A stretch of 64,000 nt of DNA from NCBI RefSeq assembly GCF_947259555.1, contig NZ_CAMYMD010000067.1, forward strand, positions 1-64,000. Direction: 5' to 3'. This document shows positions 1-7,983 of the stretch, piece by piece (position 1 is the first letter of the stretch; the number at the start of each line of letters is the position of its first letter). A program made the translations under genes and the position numbers. Below the pieces are notes generated by a model that had not been told where the DNA came from, searched no databases, and was given only the letters and a program-made list of their open reading frames with translations. The stretch is from an uncultured Roseovarius sp. Its GTDB lineage: Bacteria > Pseudomonadota > Alphaproteobacteria > Rhodobacterales > Rhodobacteraceae.

Positions 1-495
1 AAGGGCCTGGTTGGGCGCGCCGGTTGCCGAATAGGCGGACGCGCTGGCGGCCAGATGATCGCCCGCGTCGAACGTGCCGCTGCCACCGGGGCCGACATAG
101 GCCGAGGCCGAGGTGTTGTTGACGATGCTGTGCGTGTGATTGGCCATGGTGGGGATGCTGGGCGTGAAGGATTCGCGACCGGTTCTTTCACCAATTCTCA
201 CCTGGGAGAGGCCCGGGCCGGTGCCATTATTGACCGCCGCACGCCCGCGCAGATCGGGCAGGGCGAAGGTGGTCCGGCCATCGCCGCCGTACTGGGTGCC
301 GTAAAGCGAGAAGAGCGCTGAGAATTGGGAAATCGCTAACAATTGACCGCTGGCCGGCGTGGTGAAGCGGGGGCAGAAATTCCAGCCGCCTAAGACGATC
401 TGGCCGAGCCAAAAATCCTGAGCCTTGGCCGGGGCTGATTGAAAGCCGATTGTCGCGGCTGCGAGAGTTGCGAGAAGCGTGGTGGATTTTAACAT
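1..495 (-). CDS. Secreted phage tail-collar domain (microcystin-dependent-like) protein, 3' end missing
   Basis: The reading frame starts with ATG at 495 and is still open at base 1, so 165 codons are visible and the C-terminus is outside the window. Residues 1-25 form a signal peptide with a hydrophobic core and an AKA cleavage site before QDFW. A tail-collar domain follows: residues around 60-85 carry the FSLYGTQYGGDGRTTFALPD core followed by LRGR, and an NHTHS motif lies near residue 120. Collar domains cap phage tail fibres, but free-standing bacterial copies, often called microcystin-dependent proteins, are common and of unknown role. The signal peptide argues for an exported bacterial protein rather than a phage virion part. 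No phage genes are next to it. Family assignment is firm; function is not known. Confidence 0.75.
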   Translation of the reverse strand, partial: MLKSTTLLATLAAATIGFQSAPAKAQDFWLGQIVLGGWNFCPRFTTPASGQLLAISQFSALFSLYGTQYGGDGRTTFALPDLRGRAAVNNGTGPGLSQVRIGERTGRESFTPSIPTMANHTHSIVNNTSASAYVGPGGSGTFDAGDHLAASASAYSATGAPNQAL

Positions 496-585
496 GCGTT
501 GTCCTTGATCAATGAGTGTCGTTGGGCGCGACGGGCGCCAAAAAACTGGTACTATGAAATACAACGAGTAATTGATGACACATCA

Positions 586-643
586 CGACACTATCGCAAA
601 GTAAATTAGCATCTTTAGTCATATTTTGCATTTGCAGTGTCGT
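586..643. promoter_or_regulatory. AT-rich divergent control region with 8-bp inverted repeat
   Basis: Between the collar gene (start 495, minus) and the sulfotransferase gene (start 759, plus) lies an AT-rich stretch. The arms ACGACACT (586-593) and AGTGTCGT (636-643) are perfect complements separated by 42 bp. This could be a paired operator or a weak long-loop structure. No convincing -35/-10 pair was identified. The assignment as regulatory is inference from position and symmetry. Confidence 0.3.
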
Positions 644-758
644 CGCGCTTGTGGTGCGGGACGGGATGTCGTTAACGTTGCGGCGTGTCGATGGTGGGCC
701 GGGATTTCTGGCGGCGCCGCGACGCGAGTGGGGTAACCAAGGCGAAACGGAGGCCTTT

Positions 759-2603
759 ATGGCAAACGGTCAGGCAGAGGCAGCGGCGCAGCGCAGCAAC
801 GGCAAGGACGCCACGCAAGAGGTACTGGACCGCATCGCACGACACCAGAGCGCGGGGCGGCTGGACGAGGCGCGCAAACTGCTGGACGGCTTGATCAAAG
901 AGCGCGGAGAGATGCCGCGGCTGCTGCATTACAAGGGTCTGAACCTGGCAATGGCCGGTCAGCGCGAGGAGGCCGAAAAGCTGATGCGGGAGGGGCTGGA
1001 CAAGGCGCCCGAAGACCCGCTTCAGCATGCTGATCTTGGTGTGCTGCTGGCACAGTCGAACCGTTTGGATGATGCCATCCATCATTTCCGCGAGGCCGTA
1101 GATTTGGCCCCGAATTTTGGCGTGGCGCACTCCAATCTGGGTGGCGCGCTTGTGTTGGAAAAGAAATTCGGCGAGGCGGTGTACCATCTTGAGAAGGCCA
1201 TTGAGCTGGAAGGCAGCCTGCTTGATGCGCACACCAATCTGGGTATCGCGTATAGTCAGACCAATCAGCACAAAAAGGCAGTCGAGGTCCTGTACAAGGC
1301 GCTTTCGATCGATCCACTGAGTGTGCGGGCGCATATCCAGCTGTCAGCGGCGCTTTACCGGATTGAACGCCATGACACTGCCGAGCACCATGCCCGTCGG
1401 GCGATCGAACTGGAACCCAAGGCGGCCGAGGCTTATCTGAACCTGGGCAATGCCCTCGGGTCGGCGGGCAAGATGGATGAGGCCGCCGATGCCCTGTTGT
1501 CCGTGGCGGGGCGTCCGCCGGTTGGCGTGCCGGCGATGTCGCGGTTGATCCACCTGCGCAAGACCAAGGCGGATGCGCCGGAAATGCAGATCCTCGACCA
1601 GTATCTGAGCCGGGTCGACAGCCTTGCGGACGAGGCGCGATCGACGGTGCATTTCGCCGCAGGCAAGGCATTTGACGACCTCGGCGAGTATGACACGGCC
1701 TTCGAACATTTTCACAAGGCCAACGAAATCAGCAAAGAGATTTATCCGTTTGACGCGGAGGCCTATGTCGCGCGTGCCGAGCGGCTGCGCGAATTTGCCA
1801 GCCCGGCGCTCTTGAAACGCTGCGACGGCGCGGGCGTCAAGGATCTGGCCCCGATCTTCATCAGCGGCATGCCGAGGTCGGGAACGACTTTGATGGATCA
1901 GATGTTTTCCCGCCATCCCAGGGTGATGGCGGGTGGCGAGCTGCGGGCGATGCCCGCCGCGATGCATCAGGCAAGCCGCCTGCGCGACGCGCTTCAGGAG
2001 GAGCGCCCTGTAGAAGAGATCGGGCCGGATGATTTCACGCGGTTGGGTGAGACGTATATGGACGGGGTGCGCGCCGAGGGTATCAAGTCGGAATACGTGT
2101 CGGACAAGATGCCGTCGAATTACCTGTATGCCGGGATGATCTCTCTGGCACTGCCCCGGGCCAAGATCATCTTTATGCGGCGGCATCCGCTGGATTGTCT
2201 GTTGTCGAATTACATGCAGCATTTCGGACAGAACCAGCCGTTCAGCACGGATTTCCAAAATCTGGCTTTGGTCTACCGCGAGTTCGACACCATGGTGAAC
2301 TACTGGAGCGAGGTGATCCCCGAAAGGGTGCGGGTGGTGAACTATGAGGATGTCACCGCCGATGTCGAAGGCCAGATGCGCAATGTGCTGGAGTGGGTCG
2401 GACTGGACTGGGACCCGGAGGTCTTGAATTACAAATCGTCGTCGCGGCAGGTGAACACAGCCTCGATGGCGCAGGTGCGTGAGCCGATTTATACGCGTGC
2501 CGTGGCGCGTTGGAAAAACTACGGCACAAACCTGAAAGGGCTGGCTGCGCCATTGTCTGATTACCTTTCGGACGATGATCTGGCCTATTGCGGCGTGAAT
2601 TAG
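759..2603 (+). CDS. TPR-repeat sulfotransferase family protein
   Basis: A 614-residue protein with two parts. Residues about 20-290 are tetratricopeptide repeats (for example VAHSNLGGALV, DAHTNLGIAYS, EAYLNLGNALG). The C-terminal half is a PAPS-dependent sulfotransferase domain: the 5'-phosphosulfate-binding loop ISGMPRSGTT is near residue 367 and the 3'-phosphate-binding segment IIFMRRHPLDCLLSNY is near residue 470. The family transfers sulfate from PAPS to proteins or glycans; the TPR part probably recognises the acceptor. The start was set at ATG 759 because GGAGG lies six bases before it; upstream in-frame GTG 651 would add 36 residues without a clear ribosome site. No signal peptide is seen, so it is probably cytoplasmic. 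The substrate cannot be deduced. Confidence 0.85.
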   Translation: MANGQAEAAAQRSNGKDATQEVLDRIARHQSAGRLDEARKLLDGLIKERGEMPRLLHYKGLNLAMAGQREEAEKLMREGLDKAPEDPLQHADLGVLLAQSNRLDDAIHHFREAVDLAPNFGVAHSNLGGALVLEKKFGEAVYHLEKAIELEGSLLDAHTNLGIAYSQTNQHKKAVEVLYKALSIDPLSVRAHIQLSAALYRIERHDTAEHHARRAIELEPKAAEAYLNLGNALGSAGKMDEAADALLSVAGRPPVGVPAMSRLIHLRKTKADAPEMQILDQYLSRVDSLADEARSTVHFAAGKAFDDLGEYDTAFEHFHKANEISKEIYPFDAEAYVARAERLREFASPALLKRCDGAGVKDLAPIFISGMPRSGTTLMDQMFSRHPRVMAGGELRAMPAAMHQASRLRDALQEERPVEEIGPDDFTRLGETYMDGVRAEGIKSEYVSDKMPSNYLYAGMISLALPRAKIIFMRRHPLDCLLSNYMQHFGQNQPFSTDFQNLALVYREFDTMVNYWSEVIPERVRVVNYEDVTADVEGQMRNVLEWVGLDWDPEVLNYKSSSRQVNTASMAQVREPIYTRAVARWKNYGTNLKGLAAPLSDYLSDDDLAYCGVN

Positions 2604-2914
2604 GCCTGTTCAGCCCCGAGTGACCTCGTGCCCCTTTGATTTGCCGCACCCTCAGGCGCGCGCCCTGGCGCGTGGCGTCCCGCCACTGGCCCGGTTTTGC
2701 GCCGCCGCTGGAGTCCACCCCCAGGGGCGCACTCCATTCTTCGGATGGAATGATCTCCCTACGCGGCCCAGCTCATTTGTCTGCCCTGCCCAAAGGGCGC
2801 GGTCAACGCGTCGGCGCTCAGCCCTGGCTCTTGGCCGCGCTACTTTTCCGACGATTTTGATTTTCGAATTCGCCGCATTCGAACAATCCGATATTCAGCA
2901 TTCTCAAGCCTCGG
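2604..2914. other. Intergenic gap without a supportable gene
   Basis: About 310 bases lie between two convergent genes. Short open frames occur here, but none has a ribosome site or a recognisable product. A small hairpin around CCATTCTTCGGATGG is visible near 2732-2746, without a following T tract. I see no RNA gene or mobile element. Confidence 0.5.
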
Positions 2915-3742
2915 TCAGTTCAATAATTTCTCATACGCGCGGTTCAGATAGTCTTGGGTGACGTCGTACATGCGCCGCGCGCGTTGCTCTGCCGGCAAAC
3001 GCCCCGGCTGCGCAAGCTGCGGGATTTCCAGCGCAATCCCGGCGTCACCGGGCAAGAGTGCGAGGATTTCCGTCAGCGCGATCCCGCCTTCGCCCGGCAA
3101 CAACCGGGCGGCCCGCGCGGTGTGCAACAACTCGGCCTCGGAATAGGTGGGCCTGACGTCCGCGTCACAAAGATGGATAAAGGGAAGTCGCGATTTGCCG
3201 GCCTTTGCAACGTCCCTCAAATCACTGCCGGACCGGTCAAAATGCAGCGTATCCAGTAATACGCCAATGGACGGATCTCCGGTCGCGGTCGCAATGTCCA
3301 TTGCCGCGGCGAAATCGGGCACATTGGTCCACGGAAAGAACTCAAGCACAGGGGACAGGCCGAAACTCGCGGCGCGTGCTCCGAACGCGTCGAGATTTTC
3401 GGTCATGCGTCTGAGGTCCGGATCATAAGGTGCGGTGATGATGTATTTCGCGCCCAGCTCCGCCCCGGTGGCAAGAAACGGATCAAGCGATCCGGCGTCA
3501 AAGCCCGGCGTCAATGTGACAAACTCGATATCGTTGACGGTGATGCCCGTGGCCTTCAACGCTTTCAAGGTGTCGCGCATCATCTGGCTGTCTGTCATCA
3601 AGGCGTATCCGGGCGTCGTCTCTGTCACCGCGATCAGCCGAAGTCCGACCGAGGCAAACCCGGCTTCAGCAGCGACCTGTATGAACTCCGGCGGCGGCAG
3701 ATCCAGGAAGCTGAGATGCGCAAGGGAAAGCGGCGGCATCAT
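2915..3742 (-). CDS. Sugar phosphate isomerase/epimerase-like TIM-barrel protein (AP endonuclease 2 fold)
   Basis: A 275-residue cytosolic protein of the xylose-isomerase-like TIM-barrel superfamily. Typical metal-ligand strands are visible: PVLEFFPWT (Glu), GVLLDTLHFDRSG (Asp/His), FIHLCDAD (His/Asp) and IALEIPQ (Glu) near the C-terminus. The family includes sugar epimerases, hydroxypyruvate isomerase and single-domain 3-dehydroshikimate dehydratases. Its ATG overlaps the stop of the upstream FAD dehydrogenase gene by 4 bp, so the two are translationally coupled. Sharing a TetR-controlled locus with a shikimate dehydrogenase and a QuiC-type dehydratase makes a cyclic polyol acid substrate plausible. 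That is inference; the sequence alone does not fix the reaction. Confidence 0.8.
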   Translation of the reverse strand: MMPPLSLAHLSFLDLPPPEFIQVAAEAGFASVGLRLIAVTETTPGYALMTDSQMMRDTLKALKATGITVNDIEFVTLTPGFDAGSLDPFLATGAELGAKYIITAPYDPDLRRMTENLDAFGARAASFGLSPVLEFFPWTNVPDFAAAMDIATATGDPSIGVLLDTLHFDRSGSDLRDVAKAGKSRLPFIHLCDADVRPTYSEAELLHTARAARLLPGEGGIALTEILALLPGDAGIALEIPQLAQPGRLPAEQRARRMYDVTQDYLNRAYEKLLN

Positions 3743-5424
3743 GACTGCCCCGCGGCATGGCGTCCGGCGATGTAGCCAAAGGTCATCGCCGGCCCAAGAT
3801 TGATACCACCCGCCGGGTAAAATCCGCCCATGACACTCGCCATGTCGGCGCCCGCCGCATAGAGGCCATCAATCGCCGCGCCGTCCGCGCGCAGGACCTG
3901 CGCATGTTCGTTGGTCTTCAGGCCGGCGAAAGTGCCGAAACTGCCGGGGATGACCCGGACGGCAAAGAACGGCCCGGTCTCGATGGGCGCGACGCAGGGG
4001 TTGGGCTTTTGCGTCGGGTCGCCCTGAAGCCGGTTGTAGGGCGTTTCGCCCCGGCTGAATTCCGGATCTTCGCCCGATTTTGCGTGCTTGTTGTAGGTTT
4101 GGAGCGTTTGGCCAAGCCCGTCGGGATCGATGCCGCAGGCTTTGGCGAGGTCCGCAATGGTCTTTCCGGATTTGATGTACCCCGAGCGCAGGTAAGGCCC
4201 GGCCGGCACCGGGCTGGGCCGCGACATCCCCAATCCGTAGCGGCGCTGGAACGCCCCGGTGCAGATCAGCCACGATTGCGGGTCCTCGCCTTGGGGCGTG
4301 GCGTCCAACATGGCGGCGACGTAGTCATGATAGCCGTTGCCTTCGTTGCAGAACCGGCGGCCATTTTGCAAGACACCGATGATGCCGGGTTTGCCGCGTT
4401 CTATGATGTGCGGAAACAACGTCGTCGTGCCGGTCTTGTTTGGAACTTCGGACACCGGACAATAGGCGGATGCCGAGGCGGACGTGGTGTCAAAAGCCGC
4501 GCCGACAGATTCGGCAAGTGACGCACCTGCGCCTGTACTGAAAGGCGTCGCCAGTGACCTGGGGGACCTGTTTCCATGCGAGAGCGGATCGAGGCGCGCG
4601 GCCTCGTGCGGCACGCCGCCGGTCGCCAAGATGACACCGCAGCGCGCCTTGATTGTCGCGGGACCGGCGGCGGTTTCGATCTCGACGCCTGTCACACGGT
4701 CTGCGTCTGACATAAGCGCAGTGACCACCGCAGACGTTCTGAGATCGACGGTGGCATCCCGTGCCGACCTCATCAATCGCGCCACCAGAGCGAGGCCGTT
4801 CCGCAAGTCCATGCCGCGCCGGTAAAGCACCAGATCCGAAAGATGCCGGGCAAACCGTCTGGTTACATGCACAAAGGCTCTCGGTGAACGGGTCATTGAC
4901 ATGAAAGCCCGCAGATCGGGCCCGGCCTGAATGGTCATTCCCATGAACGTCGTCTCTGGCAACGGTTTGCGAAGGTTGGCGATGTCCGTGCCCAGAGCGC
5001 GGGCATCAAACGGCGCGGCAATCACGGATCGCCCGCCTTGTCCCGCGCCGGGCAGATTGCCATAGGTGTCAGGGATTTGCGTGCCGCATTCGAACTGCAA
5101 TGCAGTTGACGATTGAAAGAAACCGACCATTTCGGGCGCTGCGCGCAAAAAGGCATCGGCCCGGGCCGCATCGAAATTGTTGCCGAGAACGTGTTCCAGG
5201 TAGGTCCGCGGTGCGCTGATGTCTTCGACAATCCCTGCGCTGACCGCCAGCGGATTACGCGGCACCCACATCCAGCCACCGGACCATGCCGTGGTGCCGC
5301 CAAGAACCGGCGCTTTTTCCAGAACAATCACCTTCAGACCTTGATGGGCCGCCGTGACCGCCGCTGACAGGCCGGCGGCACCGGAGCCGATCACGACGAG
5401 GTCGCAGGTCTCTTGCGCAGCCAT
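3739..5424 (-). CDS. FAD-dependent dehydrogenase of the fumarate reductase / 3-ketosteroid dehydrogenase family
   Basis: A 561-residue flavoprotein. The N-terminus carries the Rossmann FAD motif VVIGSGAAGLSAA followed by VIVLEK, then GGTTAWSGGWMWVP. The C-terminus has the second FAD contact, GLYAAGADMASVMGG followed by GGINLGPAMTFG. Members remove or add hydrogen across C-C bonds next to a carbonyl or carboxylate (KstD, fumarate, urocanate and tricarballylate enzymes). The ATG at 5424 lies one base past the stop of the TetR gene, so the regulator, this gene and the TIM-barrel gene form one operon. In this setting it could desaturate a saturated cyclohexane carboxylate to feed the shikimate route, but that is inference. 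A steroid substrate is possible from family alone but has no support from the neighbours. Confidence 0.8.
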   Translation of the reverse strand: MAAQETCDLVVIGSGAAGLSAAVTAAHQGLKVIVLEKAPVLGGTTAWSGGWMWVPRNPLAVSAGIVEDISAPRTYLEHVLGNNFDAARADAFLRAAPEMVGFFQSSTALQFECGTQIPDTYGNLPGAGQGGRSVIAAPFDARALGTDIANLRKPLPETTFMGMTIQAGPDLRAFMSMTRSPRAFVHVTRRFARHLSDLVLYRRGMDLRNGLALVARLMRSARDATVDLRTSAVVTALMSDADRVTGVEIETAAGPATIKARCGVILATGGVPHEAARLDPLSHGNRSPRSLATPFSTGAGASLAESVGAAFDTTSASASAYCPVSEVPNKTGTTTLFPHIIERGKPGIIGVLQNGRRFCNEGNGYHDYVAAMLDATPQGEDPQSWLICTGAFQRRYGLGMSRPSPVPAGPYLRSGYIKSGKTIADLAKACGIDPDGLGQTLQTYNKHAKSGEDPEFSRGETPYNRLQGDPTQKPNPCVAPIETGPFFAVRVIPGSFGTFAGLKTNEHAQVLRADGAAIDGLYAAGADMASVMGGFYPAGGINLGPAMTFGYIAGRHAAGQS

Positions 5425-5425
5425 G

Positions 5426-6109
5426 TCAGTTCCAGGATTTCGGGTCATGACCGATGACAACCGCCGCAAGAACCATATCCGTTGCGCGTTCTTTCAGGTC
5501 CGCCTGACGCTGCTCGGAAAAGATGGCCTCGCCGAAAGACGCCGAAAAGGTCGGCCTGTTGGACACGTTGTAGAAACTGAAGGAACTGATCAGCCAGTGA
5601 AGTTCCAGCGCATCCGCACCGTCTCGAAACACCCCTTCTGCCTTGCCCCGCGCGCAGACATCTTCCAGCTTGTCGATGATGGAGCGGTTCAGCTTGGGGA
5701 TAAATTCCGACTTTTGCAGGTATTCGCCGTTGTGAATATTCTCGATCATCACCAGCCGGATGAAATGCGGCGCGTTCGCGTGGGCTTCAAAGGTGGCTTC
5801 GACAAGACAACGCAACGCCTGAACCGGTGACAAGCCTGCAACATCCAGCAATTCCTCGCTGCGGCGCAAAGAGGCATAGATCCTTTCGAGCACCGCGCAA
5901 TAAAGGCCCTCTTTATCCTCGAAGTAGTAATAGATCATGCGCTTGGAGGTCGACGTTTTCCGAGCGATTTCGTTGATATTCGCCCCCGAAAGCCCGTGCG
6001 CCGCGAACTCTTCAGTGGCGATGGTGAGGATGTCTTCCCGGACCGCTTTCGGGTCCTTCTTCCACGACGTCTTACGGGTTTTCTTTGGACGCTCTGCGGC
6101 TCCGTCCAT
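5426..6109 (-). CDS. TetR/AcrR family transcriptional regulator of the quinate/shikimate-type locus
   Basis: A 227-residue regulator. The N-terminal helix-turn-helix (about residues 25-70) includes ILTIATEEFAAHGLSGANIN and the recognition helix TSTSKRMIYYYFEDKEGLY. The C-terminal ligand-binding part is of the TetR_C_33 / CerR-like kind seen in regulators of aromatic and shikimate catabolism. The start was set at ATG 6109 (MDGAAERPKK); a longer frame to 6283 would run through the divergent promoter. It is first in an operon with the FAD dehydrogenase and faces tctC divergently. A 163-bp gap between them holds a 19-bp direct repeat that is the likely operator. Confidence 0.88.
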   Translation of the reverse strand: MDGAAERPKKTRKTSWKKDPKAVREDILTIATEEFAAHGLSGANINEIARKTSTSKRMIYYYFEDKEGLYCAVLERIYASLRRSEELLDVAGLSPVQALRCLVEATFEAHANAPHFIRLVMIENIHNGEYLQKSEFIPKLNRSIIDKLEDVCARGKAEGVFRDGADALELHWLISSFSFYNVSNRPTFSASFGEAIFSEQRQADLKERATDMVLAAVVIGHDPKSWN

Positions 6110-6156
6110 GGCTGTTCCCCATGATTCTGGTTGTTTTCCCTCCCCCAATAGCACAT

Positions 6157-6206
6157 AATTAACCCAGCGGTACATTTTTATTGACTGAATTAACCTCAGG
6201 GTACAT
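6157..6206. promoter_or_regulatory. Direct-repeat operator in the tetR-tctC divergent region
   Basis: Two copies of a 19-bp element, AATTAACCCAGCGGTACAT (6157-6175) and AATTAACCTCAGGGTACAT (6188-6206), differ at a few central bases. They start 31 bp apart, about three helical turns, so two dimers would bind the same DNA face. The second copy sits between the -35 and -10 of the tctC promoter, which fits repression. Each copy also has an imperfect dyad (TAACC / GGTA). The assignment to the adjacent TetR protein is inference. Confidence 0.6.
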
Positions 6207-6209
6207 AAC
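6181..6209 (+). promoter_or_regulatory. Predicted sigma-70 promoter of tctC
   Basis: TTGACT (6181-6186) and CATAAC (6204-6209) are separated by 17 bp, upstream of the tctC ATG at 6273. The -35 is a good match, the -10 is moderate. The operator copy at 6188-6206 fills the spacer, so a bound repressor would occlude polymerase. Confidence 0.5.
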
Positions 6210-6272
6210 GCCACAGGGCTGGCGATGCGAGGAGCGAATCGTTGGTCGAACAAACACCAAGGGAGGACAGAA

Positions 6273-7277
6273 ATGTCTCGCAAACTGATTGGCGCATTCG
6301 TTGCGTTCGGACTGAGCGCAAGCGTCGCAATGGCTCAGGACTACCCAGCCAAGGAAATTCAGGGCATCATCCAGTGGGGCGCAGGCGGCTCGACCGATAC
6401 GGTCATGCGCTCGGTCACGCCGCATGCAGAGGACGCGCTTGGCGGCACCGTCGTCATGCAGAACATGACCGGGGCCGTGGGAGCCATCGCGCTGAACCAT
6501 GTCGCAAGCGCGCCCGCCGACGGCTATACCCTGCTGATGGGCGCGGAAAACCCGATGCTCTACAAGATCATGGGTCTGGGCGAAAAGGATTACTCGGAAT
6601 TCGTGCCGATCAACATCCTGGCGCGGGGCACGCCGATCCTGGTGGCCAACAACGAGGCCCCGTTCGACGATTATGCCGGCATGATGGCCTATATCGCCGA
6701 GAACCCCGGCGAATTGCGCATCGGCTCCACCGGGCCGGGCGGCGTGCCGTCGGTGGTGACCGCGATGATGAACACGGTCGAGGGCGATCTCGATGTGATC
6801 GCCGTGCCCTATGACGGTGACGGCCCGGCGCTGACCGCGCTTCAGGGCGGGGCGATCGACGTGATGCCCGCCGTTCTGGGGGCCGCCATCGAGGGCATTC
6901 GCGGGAGCACGATGAAGCCGTTGGTGCTGTTCGATACCGCGCCGAGCGACAAGCTGCCCGAGGTGCCTGCGGTCACGTCGTTCAACGAGGACTATGCCAC
7001 CTACCTGCCGTGGGGCCCGTTCTTTGGCGTCTTTGTCCCCAAGGGCACGCCGGATGACGTGGTGGCCAAGCTGAGCGATGCCTATGCCACAGGCGCGGAG
7101 CATCCCGACTTCGTCAACCTGATGGACAGCCGCGGGTTCACCATGATGGCGATCAGCGGCGACGAGGCCGAGGCGTTTCTGAGCAAATGGCAGCAGGGCA
7201 CCGCGTGGCTGTTGCACGATGCCGGGCTGACCAAGACCTCGCCGGAAGAGTTCGGCATCGCGCGTCCGGGCGAGTAA
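6273..7277 (+). CDS. tctC: TTT transporter periplasmic substrate-binding protein (TctC/Bug family)
   Basis: A 334-residue periplasmic receptor. Residues 1-21 (MSRKLIGAFVAFGLSASVAMA) are a Sec signal peptide, cleaved before QDYPAK. The mature part is the two-lobed Bug fold, including YPAKEIQGIIQWGAGGSTDT and the GTPGGVPS-like ligand-loop region GSTGPGGVPSV. The Bug family binds carboxylated small molecules such as tricarboxylates, aromatics and hydroxy acids. AGGGAGGA precedes ATG 6273, which fixes the start. It heads the tctC-tctB-tctA-aroE-quiC operon, so the ligand is probably quinate, shikimate or a close relative. A strong hairpin separates it from tctB and may keep its mRNA more abundant than the membrane subunits. 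Confidence 0.9.
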   Translation: MSRKLIGAFVAFGLSASVAMAQDYPAKEIQGIIQWGAGGSTDTVMRSVTPHAEDALGGTVVMQNMTGAVGAIALNHVASAPADGYTLLMGAENPMLYKIMGLGEKDYSEFVPINILARGTPILVANNEAPFDDYAGMMAYIAENPGELRIGSTGPGGVPSVVTAMMNTVEGDLDVIAVPYDGDGPALTALQGGAIDVMPAVLGAAIEGIRGSTMKPLVLFDTAPSDKLPEVPAVTSFNEDYATYLPWGPFFGVFVPKGTPDDVVAKLSDAYATGAEHPDFVNLMDSRGFTMMAISGDEAEAFLSKWQQGTAWLLHDAGLTKTSPEEFGIARPGE

Positions 7278-7322
7278 CGCCTAGAACCTGTCGAGTGCGG
7301 GTCTTCGGGCCCGGCGAACATG

Positions 7323-7356
7323 GCGCCGCCCGCGCCGAAAAATGGCTGGGCGGCGC
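7323..7356 (+). promoter_or_regulatory. Intercistronic hairpin between tctC and tctB
   Basis: GCGCCGCCC (7323-7331) and GGGCGGCGC (7348-7356) pair perfectly over nine GC pairs around a 16-base loop, followed by TTTGCG. The T tract is too short for an efficient terminator. Such hairpins after receptor genes usually stabilise the upstream message or attenuate read-through into the membrane-subunit genes. Confidence 0.55.
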
Positions 7357-7407
7357 TTTGCGTTCCGGGAGAGGAGACCCGGATCATCCCAAACGGAGGA
7401 GGGCATC

Positions 7408-7983
7408 ATGGACCCGGATTTCAGAGGCGACAGCGACCATCACGATGGCACATCGGATGCGACGCCCGGCGGCTACACCCAAGGACGCAGACCCGGCGAA
7501 CTGGGCTTTGCCATCATTCTCACCGCGGCCAGCCTCTGCCTGCTCTACAGTGCCTATGGCATTTCCGGGTTCACTGCCCTGTCCGGTCCCGGAGCGGTGC
7601 CGATGGCCACGACCTTTGTCATGGTGGTGGCGGCGGGGATCGTGACGCTGCGCACCTGGCGTCTGCCACGGATCACTACTGAAACGCTGAGCCGCGATAT
7701 CCTGCCACCGATGGTGATCCTCTTCACCGGCTTTCTGATCCTTTTCGGCCTGCTTTTGAAACCGCTTGGTTTCGTGCCGACGGCGGCGCTTTTCCTGACG
7801 CTGGCGATCAAGGTGCTGGCGCACCGGGGCTGGGGCTATACGCTTGCGGTGGCGCTCGGCTCGCTGATCGTGATCTGGATCGTGTTCCGGGTCGTTTTCA
7901 CGGTTCTCTTGCCCGCCGGCATCCTGCCCGAGGCTGAAGTCATCCAGTTTTTCCGTGGCCTTCTCTCTGGAGGGGCGTCGTGA
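7408..7983 (+). CDS. tctB: TTT transporter small membrane subunit (TctB family)
   Basis: A 191-residue inner-membrane protein with four predicted hydrophobic helices: ELGFAIILTAASLCLLYSAY, a second around VPMATTFVMVVAAGIVTL, then ILFTGFLILFGLLL plus GFVPTAALFLTLAI, and a last one around LIVIWIVFRVVFTVLL. The length and layout match TctB. The start was set at ATG 7408 behind GGAGGAGGG. The hydrophilic His/Asp-rich N-terminus (DHHDGTSD) is short and cytosolic. The stop TGA overlaps the ATG of tctA by one base (TGATG), showing coupling within the transporter operon. Confidence 0.85.
   Translation: MDPDFRGDSDHHDGTSDATPGGYTQGRRPGELGFAIILTAASLCLLYSAYGISGFTALSGPGAVPMATTFVMVVAAGIVTLRTWRLPRITTETLSRDILPPMVILFTGFLILFGLLLKPLGFVPTAALFLTLAIKVLAHRGWGYTLAVALGSLIVIWIVFRVVFTVLLPAGILPEAEVIQFFRGLLSGGAS

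Noticed and set aside
1..495. Prophage called from the tail-collar domain
   Set aside because: The protein has a signal peptide and no other phage genes are adjacent; free-standing collar proteins are common.
2620..2961. Short plus-strand open frames after the sulfotransferase gene
   Set aside because: Arg/Pro/Ser-rich shadows without a start signal, overlapping the end of a real minus-strand gene.
6159..7217. A 352-codon minus-strand frame opposite tctC
   Set aside because: Shadow of tctC, and its start would overlap the divergent promoter and operator.
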